Assembly: GCA_001414485.1 (NCBI GenBank)
Contig: LLEY01000029.1
Span: 310,001 to 374,000 of the forward strand
Source: Calycina herbarum
Taxonomy: Eukaryota > Ascomycota > Leotiomycetes > Helotiales > Pezizellaceae
Reading direction: 5' to 3'
DNA length: 64,000 bases
This document shows positions 55,567 to 64,000 of the stretch, in pieces (position 1 is the first letter of the stretch; the number at the start of each line of letters is the position of its first letter). Position numbers and translations under genes: made by a program. The notes under the pieces were generated by a model. The model saw nothing but the letters and a program-made list of their open reading frames with translations, was not told the origin of the DNA and made no database searches.

Positions 55567-56899
55567 AGAGTTGGGGCCACAGCTCGTGGCACACCTAAGC
55601 GAGATTGCCCCCCACCTTAATTTCCGACACTCCCTTTTCAAAAATCTACCATAATTCAACCTTTCATCTAAAGCTCTCTAAATTAAGAAAGGCGGACCGA
55701 ATCCTCTCCCCCTCTCCTATACACGAACCTGGTTATAATTGGCACGCACCGAAAAGGGCTAGAGTACGACAAGCGCGAAGCGACGGAAAATCGTAGGGGT
55801 AGATACACAAAGAATTAGGGGTTCCTAGAACCACTGCGAGGCGGATTTACAAGGACGGAACAAGTCGACGTACACGGAAAGGGAAGCAGCATCAAAGGAG
55901 GCGACTAGGAAAGAGGGATCTATACTAGATTATTCGATTTATATCAACAAATTATACTACTTATTATATAACTTTTAAGCAAGTCTAAAACCTCCTTAGT
56001 ATTAACGTATTAGTACGTACTATTCGACGAGAACTACGCTACGTAAGCTACTGTCGCTGTATAGCATTCCCTCGACCTTTTATATCCTAGAAACAAGCTA
56101 AAAAGCATCTTAGTTTTACACTAGAACACCATTAGTAGAGGACCTCTGACTATACTGCCTCGAATCTAAGAGAGAGGGACTGGAGGAAGGTTATATAGTC
56201 GAACGAGTATATATTTAAGCTTAGAAAGAGTAGGAGAGTCTAGGTAACACGTCGGGTAGACGAAAAGAGGTATTAAGATTATATTAGGTCGATATATCGC
56301 TTAAGGAGAGTGTCGGTTATGATTTAGAGCGCGATCGGCTAGGATTATAAGTCCTCTCTTATCTTCTTAGAGAAGGAACAAGGCTATAGAGGGGTGAATT
56401 CCCGCGCCTATAGGGATCAAGTTCTCGAGCCAGTTATCTTTCCTTTATTTAATAAGCTCGGTACCGACTATATCTTTATAGAGGACGGTTCAAAGGTATA
56501 TAAGGGATATACTCGCTTAGCTAAGCTCTAACATAATATCCGTGGCTTTAATTAGCCTCCTTCTTCACCTGATTTAAACGTAATTAAGAAGGTTTAGCAG
56601 TAGATGAAAGAAGAGTTAAAGAAGTTGCTCTTTATACCGACTTCTAAGGAGGAGTTGATTAAGAAGATTCAAAGGCTTTAGAATCTAGTAGATCCACGTA
56701 ATTATCAGGTATATACTAAGAGATTAACATGTAAATTAGAAGACGTTATTGATGTACGTGGACTAGCTACTATTTATTAATATAACTTTTTAATTTAAAG
56801 TTAAAATATTTAGATTTAGATTTATAGTATATTTTTAAAAATAAGGTGTAGGTTTTGATGTTCTCGCTTAGGTGTGCTACGAGCTGTGGCCCCAACTCT
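55567..56899 (+). mobile_element. Tc1-like element (1333 bp) inserted into a coding exon
   Basis: The inverted ends AGAGTTGGGGCCACAGCTCG (left) and the inverse ending at 56899 share about 40 bp (to CACACCTAAGCGAGA). TA flanks both sides (55565-55566 and 56900-56901). The element carries a degraded plus-strand transposase. Base composition is intermediate: the ends are intact and the middle is RIP-treated. Confidence 0.9.
55605..56780 (+). pseudogene. Tc1-like transposase, RIP-inactivated
   Basis: The first 63 codons (55605-55796) are open with a basic pattern (HAPKRARVRQARSDGKS). Then, reading through stops, KELGVPRTTARRIYKDGTSR forms a helix-turn-helix. DYIFIEDGSK (around 56470-56500) corresponds to the second Asp motif, and FNWPPSSPDLNVIKK (about 56550-56590) to the third motif, with the expected Glu replaced by Lys (LNVIKK against LNxIEx). 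More than ten stops occur. The copy cannot function. Confidence 0.7.
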
Positions 56900-57342
56900 T
56901 ACACTTCGAGGTCTAGCAGAAACTAGCTGAACAACATGTGTGCTAGGCCTTGCAGGGTCTGGTATGTATCTGCATACAACACTAATGACTTGTGTATGAT
57001 TAGAAAGAAGATCATATTTTTTGTGCAGGATTTCAATATAGAGCTTCTCGAAGATAACGCAACCTTTAAAAGCTGCATCCTAAACTTTTTGCTCCAAAGG
57101 TTGCCCAAACGATCACCATCCTGGTCCAACATGAAGATGGTTCCAATCTGTTGTATCGAAGAACACATAGTCTTCAGCAGCGTTGCGGTAGACAATTCCC
57201 CCGTTGCTTGTTGAGAGGGTGTACTTCTAGAGGGCTGATTGTTGGAGGCGGGCGGACAGGCCTGTCATATTAAGAGGTGTGAGGTAGGGTGTTTGGAAAG
57301 AGTTCAGCTAGTTTCGAGATTCCTTCCGGGGTCGATGGAGTG

Positions 57343-57382
57343 CACTTCGAGGTCTAGTAGGAACTCGCTGAATAGCATATTT
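57343..57382. repeat. 40-bp duplicate of 56902-56941
   Basis: CACTTCGAGGTCTAG is followed by a similar 25 bp in both places (GCAGAAACTAGCTGAACAAC against TAGGAACTCGCTGAATAGC). The spacing of 441 bp is a multiple of three and both lie in the same minus-strand frame, so the host protein probably had an internal repeat. Confidence 0.65.
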
Positions 57383-60300
57383 GGTGATGTATCTAGATAT
57401 CCTTTCCAAACACCATATAAATACTTGAAAACCGTGCACTCAAAGTTGGACTATTGGTCCACTAGAGATACCAAAACAGACTATTTGGGAATATCATAAG
57501 CGTATAGACTTCCACGGACCGCGAGGGCGAGGAGCACGAGCTGTCAAGCCTACATCTCAACACGGCGGAGACCTCTACACCGAGTACTAATCATCATCCA
57601 GGAAATCAACAACTGTTCTCCGAAGTTATACAGTATTCACTTCAAACTTGTACTCTGTGGAGAACTCTATTCCATATTCTATATATTTTTGAACGTGACT
57701 GAATCAATCGATAGGATATTCAACTTATATTTTCTTAAATACTAATACCGACTTCTGAAATTAAAATATAGTCGGTAATAATTTAAGCTATATAGAGTTG
57801 TATTTCAGTGAATAAAGAGGAATTTAAGCTAAATACTACTTAGAAAATCTCTTTTATTTCCTTTTTATAACGTATTATCAGAAGTATAAATCAGAGACGT
57901 TATAAGTAGGTAAAAAAGTTATTAAAGTATTAATTAAGAGGTAAAAGCTTATTATTTAAAGAGAGTACGTATAAGGCCTTATATACTAGTACGCCTAGAT
58001 AATCTCTACTATAACTCTACTAACATATATACTATTTTTCGTAGATTGAATTTTTTATTCTAAAACGCTTAATCTCTCTTACTACTGTCTTATAAGCTAA
58101 ATTCCTTCTATAGAGACTCTTTTAAGAGAGCCTCCGTTCTCGCCTACGCTTCTAAGAAGAGGTATAAGAAGAGAGGGAATTCATCTAATTCCCTCTATCT
58201 TAAATATCTAATAATACTTCGTTTCTAAGACTACTAGAGCTCTCGAACGTAGAGCTATAGCTTAAACCTTCTTTAGAGGGATTAGAGAAGCTATAGACTA
58301 CTACCTTAGTACTGCTCTCGATAGTACCTCTCTAGAACTTCTGCTCTTTCTCCGAGCCTTTTATACTTAAGTAGCTAACCTTAGCCTTACTTTCTACTAG
58401 GTATATACTAAAGAGACCTTACCTCTACTCTCTTTAGCTCTTAATACTCACTCTAAGTATAGAGACGTCTCTACGCTCTCGTCGACTCTCTCCTTCTCTC
58501 TAGGTCTTATAAGGAAAATTTTATATATATAGACTATAAAGAATACCTTAGCGCCTAAAAACAAAGCTAAAGCTGTAAATATAATAATAATAACAACTAT
58601 ACTACCTCTCTCTTCTACTACCTCTAAGCTATAGAAGAATAAGAGATCCTCGGCTAAATCTAACCTTAGAGTCTTTATTTAACTTCTACTAAACTCCTCT
58701 AATAAGAACTATTCTACCTTAACTATCTATCTTATACTTTATAACCTAAAAATAGGCTATAAAGAGCTTATTTAAGAAGTACTCTTAGTTAACTCTAGAT
58801 TTACTATTATACTTAAAAGTAAAGAAGCCTTAGATACTCTTTTATTAATAAAGAGAGCCTTTATCTAAACTCTATTCTCTATAGCTAGAATAGAGGTCTT
58901 ATAAGAATAGGTAGTATACTATATATTAGATATATCTTAAAGTATAGAAACTGTCTAGATTAGTAAGAAAGAAACGATTTTATTAACTCTTATCTCTACT
59001 ATAGCTAAAGTAGTAGCTACTATAATAAAGAAGCGAATTAGAATTATATCTATAAAAGTAGACATAGCTTCTAGCTCTCTCTTAAACGAACTATTCTACA
59101 CTTCTTAGATTATATTCTTTAAGAAGGAAGAGGTAAGAGTCTTTTATACTATCTTAGATATAACGTCTCTTCTTAGTAGATAAGCCTTTCTTAAGCGACT
59201 TCTTAAAATCTCTACTATAATATAGTACTCGAAGTACTAGATATAGTATAACTTACGAAACTATAGTAAGAATTAATAGTACTGCTTATATAGTAGTACT
59301 AAACACTTAGAAGCCTTCTATCTAAGGTATATAAATATACTTAATATAAATTAAAATACCTATACTATAGCAGATCTTACGCCTCTAACGACCTTATATA
59401 TTAACTCTAACCAAAGGCCTCTAGACCCTCTCTTTTAATCGAGAATAAGCGAGCTATCTATTAAGTATATAACGAGTTATATATAAGAAGAGAGAAAGAC
59501 TTACCTTATAATAACGTAGATACTGAAATAAACCGCTCTACTACTCTCTTCTCTCTCTTAAAACTAAGTAAAGAGGCACTTACGAATATAGAAAGAAACT
59601 ACTCTTCTCTCTCTCTTTTAAACTTCTTCTCTTAGCTAGGAAGCTCGGATTCTTATCTCTCTCCTTTATAAATAGACGAGGTTCTCTAAGATAATACTAT
59701 CTCTAAGTCTTATAAATTAATATATATAAGTCTAGCGAGTACTAGGAGCTAGTACTTTAACTAGCTTACTCTAAGCGTATAGACGTAGTACTTATTTAGG
59801 AACTATATATTTATTAAAAGGAGATTAGCCGCTAGATTATAAGACGCTACCTAAACTACTACTGCTTTATATCTATCTACGACTAGAATAATAATCTTCT
59901 TAGAGTACTTACTTTTATATAAAAAGAAGCGGGTATTCTTATAAGTTAATAGTCTTCTATTATACTCTTACTTAAATACCGAGACCTTGTTTATATTAAG
60001 ATTACCTTCTCTTAAAGCCTTCCGCTGTATATACTTAACGTATATAACGCTTCTCTAGGCGCTAAGAAAGTAGAAGAGGCTATTAACTATGTTCTTAGCT
60101 TAGTATATATTCTTATAACTAATACTCTAATAGCTGGCGACTTTAACCTAAAGAGCTAGCTCTAGTAGCTAGACTTCCTAAGCTAAGAAAGTATATAGTC
60201 TTCTCTGCTTATTAACTAGATAGAGAATAGAGGGCTATAGCTCTCTACCTCTCCTAGTACGCGAACTTATAACCTTAGTAATACCCTCGACCTAGCCTTT

Positions 60301-60546
60301 TACTCTAGTAACCTCTACTAAAGAGAGGCTACTACCGAGGTTAACCTTATATTTAAGTATAGCTCTAACTACTTTCTACTTCTTACTCGACTTCTATACG
60401 TAGGAAACTTAACTATAAAGGACCTCTCTCTTAAACTTAGCTCTCTTAACGTTAAAACCTTTAAGACAACTCTTTAAAAAAGCTCGAAGCTTAATAGCTA
60501 TACGAACTTATAGAGTAACTAGACTTAGACTCGATAGAGGCTCTAG

Positions 60547-61004
60547 TATAACGAAACCGGTATCTAACTAACTATAAAGGTATCGAGTTCGACGGTTAGT
60601 ATATAAGTAAAGAAGACGACTATTATATTATATTTACTTAGAGGTAAACTTATTACTTATATTAAAGATATTAAAGCAAAGTAATAAGATTAGTAACTAA
60701 AGTTAAGTACGAAGTTTCTATCTAATAGTAGATATACTAGTCTTATATAGAACCTTTGTTCTTTAAGTATATTATCTTCTTTTATCTATATCGCTTATAT
60801 CGCTCGCGATCTAGGCGATGTAGGTAATTACGTTATATAACTGTATATAACGTCTAATAATCCTATAATAGTAAGATTCTAAAATTCTTAAATATCTTAT
60901 ATATTACTAATTCCCTCTTATATTACCTTCTATTCCCTAGATATTATACCTTGTCCTATTAGAGCGTTGTCTAAACTACTTACTATATTCTATAATTCGT
61001 AATA
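60547..61004 (-). repeat. Solo LTR (458 bp), RIP-mutated
   Basis: Starts TATAACGAAACC and ends ATTCGTAATA, flanked by the direct repeat TCTAG (60542-60546 and 61005-61009). It sits in the LINE relic. Confidence 0.85.
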
Positions 61005-61134
61005 TCTAGTAAGATTTATTACTAAGAGCGTATATAACACATATCTTAGCAGCGCTAAGTAAGGGCTAAGGTATAGATTTAGATACTCTTAGTAGAATAA
61101 GAAGTGCTAGACTACGACTACTAAGGTAAGAAAG

Positions 61135-61579
61135 TATAACGAAACTTAAACGAACTAAACAAAGATAACTAAGTCTCGAAGGTTAGTATATAGGTAAGAA
61201 GTACAGACGCGATATATTATTCACTTAGAAGTGAACTCGTTACTTATATCAAAGATATTAAATAAAATAATAAGATTAATAACTAAAGTTAAGTACGAAG
61301 CTTCTATCTAATAGCAGAAGTGCTAGTCTTATATAGAACCTTCGTTCTCTAAGTATATCGCCTGTATCGCTCGCGATCAGGGCGATCAGAGCGATCAAGG
61401 CGATCACGTCACGTGACCACACGTAACTTCCAACAGTCTTACAACAGTGAGATCCTGAAACCCTTAAATGCCTTTCGTATTACTGATTTCCTTCTATGTT
61501 ACCTTCCTTTCCTAGATGTCGTACCTTGTCCTATTAGAGCGCTGTCTAGACTACTTACTACTTTCTATAATTCGTAATA
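61135..61579 (-). repeat. Solo LTR (445 bp), partly RIP-free
   Basis: Starts TATAACGAAACTT and ends ATTCGTAATA, flanked by GAAAG on both sides (61130-61134 and 61580-61584). Its ends are RIP-treated, but the middle (about 61370-61480, with CACGTCACGTGACC) keeps normal CA/TG content. Confidence 0.9.
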
Positions 61580-61949
61580 GAAAGGTATAAAGGCTTAATA
61601 TAAGCTTATAGACTTTAAAAGGCCTCTAGAAGAGTCTAAGATAAGAAATCCAGAAGATAAAGAGAGAAGACTTCTATAACCTAATCGACAAAGTTATAAA
61701 AAGTAAAGATATATTTAAAATTTATAAGTAGTACTAGAGTACTAGAATCTATAAGTCTCTCTCTTTAAAAGACTCGGCGAGCTAACTAGGCTTTTCTACT
61801 TAAGAAAAGTAGAAGATCCTAGTATAAGAGCTACTTATAAATAAGGCCGATGTTAGAGATATTTTATTTAATACCTTAACTACCTCTACCTAGTCTCTTC
61901 TCTAGGAAGCTCTTAATAGCTTTTTACTCTTAGATAAATAGAGGAAATA

Positions 61950-63760
61950 AATATATAAACTAGGTAGTTAAAATATATTTTTATTATTATATAAACTACT
62001 AGTAAAATAACTAGGTAGAACTACTACTCTTAGTATAGTTTGCTTATAATAGTTTAGTAATAGAAATAATACTTATTATACTATTCTATATTAACTTTAG
62101 ATATAAATTAATAGTATATTAAGAACTACTATCTATGACTATTAATAATTAGCTTACTTATATTTATATCTTAAAAATTAAGAGATTATATAAAGAACTT
62201 ATAAAGGATTTATAGTTTATTACTAAAAGAAATATATACTACTATAATAAACGATATAGTTAGAAGCTAATACTAAAAGAGAAGAATAAGATCTACTTAG
62301 TATAAAAGAATATTAATATAAAAAGACTAAGTAATAAACTAGATTATAAAAAACTTAGACTATTTAAAATAAATATATTAGAGAACCTTTAAATTATAAA
62401 TTAGTACTATTATAAATAATAAATATTTATCTAGTATTCTATATATTCTTATTTAAACTAGTACTACTAGGAGTACTACTAGCTCTAATTATAGAAATTT
62501 AACTAGTAAACTTAAATACTAAATATAAAGTTAAAAGAATTCTTAATTATAAACTTATTAGAAGATAAGTTAAGTATTTAATTAAATAGTTAGATTATCT
62601 ATACTTAGAAAATACTTAAAAGCTAAGAAGTAATCTTAATTATTACTTAGTAGAACTTTAGAATTTCTTTTAGAAAAACCTAGGTTTACTTATATTTTAT
62701 AGTTTAAAAGAAAAGCTATAAAGAAGACTAGGTTAAGACCTATCTTAGATTAGAAACTAGTAGGAATAGATAGAGCTGCTAGATAGGTAACCTCTGTCTC
62801 TCGCTACTCTTATTCCTTTCTTTCTTTCTCCTTCTTCTCTTTCTTTTCTACCTTCTTAGTAGTATCGAGTTTATTAAGAAAACGAAGCTCTTAATAAGAC
62901 ATCTTACGCTGCCTTTCTTTAAGAAAGGCCTTCTGTTTTCGTAATCGTAGAATCTTTATTATTACCTCCTTCTTCTCTTATCTTTTAATAGAGGTCTAGT
63001 TACTAGTATAGAGAACGTTCTTCTTCTAAGCATCGTCGGTTCTATTATATTTTAGTTTTTACTAAACGTATTTAGAATATTAGAAAGATTAGAAGGAATT
63101 AATAAAATATCTATACTTTTAAGAAGTATAGTAAAAACATAGTAATATTTTATTATAAACTATTTTAATACTTTTATTAAAAAGTATTTGTTCTTCTTTT
63201 TTCTTTTATATAAAATAAGATATAATAAAAAGAAAGAATACTACTAATACTCTAACTAAGTTCCTTAGCTTATACTTAAGTATAAAGATATACTAAGCTA
63301 AGAAGAGGATAGTATTATAAATTACGTTATATATAATAAGTAGTCTAAATAGTACTCTAATAGAATAAGATATAATATCTAGGAAATAAAAAAGTAATAT
63401 AGAAGAGAATTAGTAGTATAGAAGTATTTAAGTATTCTAGGATCTTACTATTAGATAACTGTTAGAAGTTATATAATAGATCTTATTAGATTCTAAAAGG
63501 GATTTATAAAGATCTAGGGATTCTAGGCTTTATAGGGATCTAGGTAGTACGAAGGGTTCTATATATAACTAGCACGTCTACTATTAGATAGAAGCTTCGT
63601 ACTTAACTTTAGTTATTAATCTTATTATCTTATTTAATATCTTTAATATAAGTAACGAGTTTACTTCTAAGTAAATAACCTAGTATATCTATACTTCTTA
63701 CTTATATACTAACCTTCGAGACTTAGTTATCTTTGTTTAGTTCGTTTAAGTTTCGTTATA
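61950..63760 (+). mobile_element. 3' part of a chromodomain Gypsy retrotransposon with its LTR
   Basis: Reading through RIP stops, the plus strand gives an integrase end (FAYNSLVIEI..., then FYINFRYKLIVY) and the usual Gypsy segment with KRLYKELIKDL and NIYYYNKRYSQK, then KIYLVQKNINIKRLSNKLDY. It is followed by a chromodomain at about 62530-62690 (YKVKRILNYKLI, VKYLIKQLDYLYLENT), which targets integration to marked chromatin. A polypurine tract (AAGAAGAGGA at 63301-63310) lies directly before the LTR at 63314-63760. The 5' two-thirds (gag, protease, reverse transcriptase) are missing: at about 61950 the sequence switches to LINE. TSD expected on the right is TCGCG (63761-63765); no matching left copy is visible, in keeping with 5' truncation. 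Confidence 0.75.
63314..63760 (+). repeat. 3' LTR of the Gypsy element
   Basis: 447 bp homologous to the four solo LTRs. It starts TATTATAAATTACG (mutated TG end) just after the polypurine tract and ends AAGTTTCGTTATA. Same orientation as the pol remains, which identifies it as the 3' LTR and fixes the polarity of the whole LTR family. Confidence 0.8.
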
Positions 63761-64000
63761 TCGCGTTTACAACTTTTAAAGAGTCTTATACGAAGATCTA
63801 GAGCTTATTAGCGCGTGGTTTCGACTTATAGAGAATATAAGAGTAAAATATAGTATTTTAGACTACGACTTTTATAACTTTAATAAGACAGGGTTTATAA
63901 TAGGAATTATCTGCCTAGTAATAGTTATAACTCGCGCTGATCGACGTAGTAGAGGTAAGGCAGTTTAGCTTAGTAATTAGAAATAGGCTATAGTAATTAC
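63761..64000 (+). pseudogene. pogo/Fot1 transposase fragment, cut by window edge
   Basis: Closely matches the transposase interior at about 41097-41337 (for example TACGAAGATCTAGAGCTTAT and GCGCGTGGTTTCGACTTATA), giving the YDFYNFNKTGFIIGIICL region with the first Asp changed to Asn. The fragment starts abruptly at the Gypsy LTR edge, so the retroelement inserted into, or recombined with, this pogo copy. The upstream half is not on the left side of the Gypsy remnant. Confidence 0.85.

Larger units (their letters stand above)
55485..57480 (-). pseudogene. Host gene split by a Tc1 element, unknown family
   Basis: On the minus strand a coding frame runs from about 57480 to 56902 (legible SNGGIVYRNAAEDYVFFDTT, WNHLHVGPG, CVIFEKLYIEILHKKYDLLS, and THVVQLVSARPRSV), then resumes across the insertion at 55566 in exact phase as RFPETGLIAPQTHNLENGED and ends at TAA (55485-55487). 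Removing the Tc1 element and one TA restores the frame, so this is a true insertion into a coding exon. Three in-frame stops (TGA or TAG) lie upstream of the junction, so the gene is also mutated. A 40-bp segment occurs twice in the same frame (56902 and 57343, 441 bp apart). The alternating aromatic/polar pattern suggests a beta-rich domain; I do not recognise it. Confidence 0.6.
57640..61950 (+). pseudogene. Tad1-type LINE relic (ORF1 and endonuclease region), heavily RIP-treated
   Basis: The plus strand is almost free of CpA/TpG and full of TAG/TAA, but a protein order is legible. There is an ORF1-like basic/helical region (about 58500-59330) ending in a decayed Cys/His knuckle (YCLYSSTKHLEAFY). 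The endonuclease region follows, with LIAGDFNLK at 60127-60155 (the GDFN motif of apurinic-type LINE endonucleases) and STRTYNLSNTLDLAF at about 60250-60300 (the TLDL motif). The linker toward the reverse transcriptase is then split by two solo LTRs (60547-61004 and 61135-61579) and ends near 61950, where Gypsy sequence begins. No reverse transcriptase is left. The 5' limit is uncertain. Confidence 0.65.

Noticed and set aside
61135..63760. 2.6-kb element bounded by inverted repeats
   Set aside because: The left copy is a solo LTR with its own GAAAG duplication; the right copy is the 3' LTR of the Gypsy remnant.
1..64000. CRISPR arrays, bacterial operons, ribosomal RNA
   Set aside because: No repeat-spacer structure or rRNA-like sequence seen; intron-bearing genes and RIP mark the window as fungal nuclear DNA.

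Overview
The window reads as a chromosomal segment of a filamentous ascomycete (Pezizomycotina; Leotiomycetes is my guess, from gene style only). Evidence: genes with short GT-AG introns of about 45-75 nt carrying CTAAC/CTGAC-type branch sites, fungal-specific families (SUR7/PalI, Zn2Cys6 regulator, EthD, 2EXR and F-box proteins, Nma111), and long AT-rich tracts almost devoid of CpA and TpG, the mark of repeat-induced point mutation (RIP).

Layout. 1-7.3 kb: a host gene fragment next to a 6.7-kb terminal-inverted-repeat (TIR) element (540-7256, TA duplication). Inside it sit a Tc1 element (5507-6878), a second Tc1-like relic, two solo LTRs with perfect 5-bp duplications, and a long RIP-ruined reading frame I do not recognise. 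7.3-36 kb: mostly single-copy genes: small hypothetical proteins, a 2EXR-type protein, an F-box protein, a PEX11-family peroxisome protein, an alpha/beta-hydrolase, a JmjC protein, a Zn2Cys6 regulator, a protein with two Cys-pair modules, an EthD protein and an Argonaute whose first exon carries a stop and a frameshift. 37-42.8 kb: a MITE sharing its TIR with the 6.7-kb element and holding a nested pogo/Fot1 element, then a second pogo element. 43.3-53.7 kb: SUR7-family protein, Nma111 HtrA-like protease, a small Myb/SANT protein and a hypothetical protein. 54-64 kb: AT-rich repeat block: a gene split by a Tc1 element, a Tad1-type LINE relic, two more solo LTRs, the 3' part of a chromodomain Gypsy element with its LTR, and a third pogo copy cut by the window edge.

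The most useful results are the exact insertion boundaries (TA or 5-bp duplications), which let the nested elements be ordered in time; the assignment of the orphan LTR family to the Gypsy element through its polypurine tract; and the damaged Argonaute, a core gene of RNA silencing, in a region full of RIP-treated transposons. Exon boundaries were derived by hand from splice consensus and reading-frame continuity.
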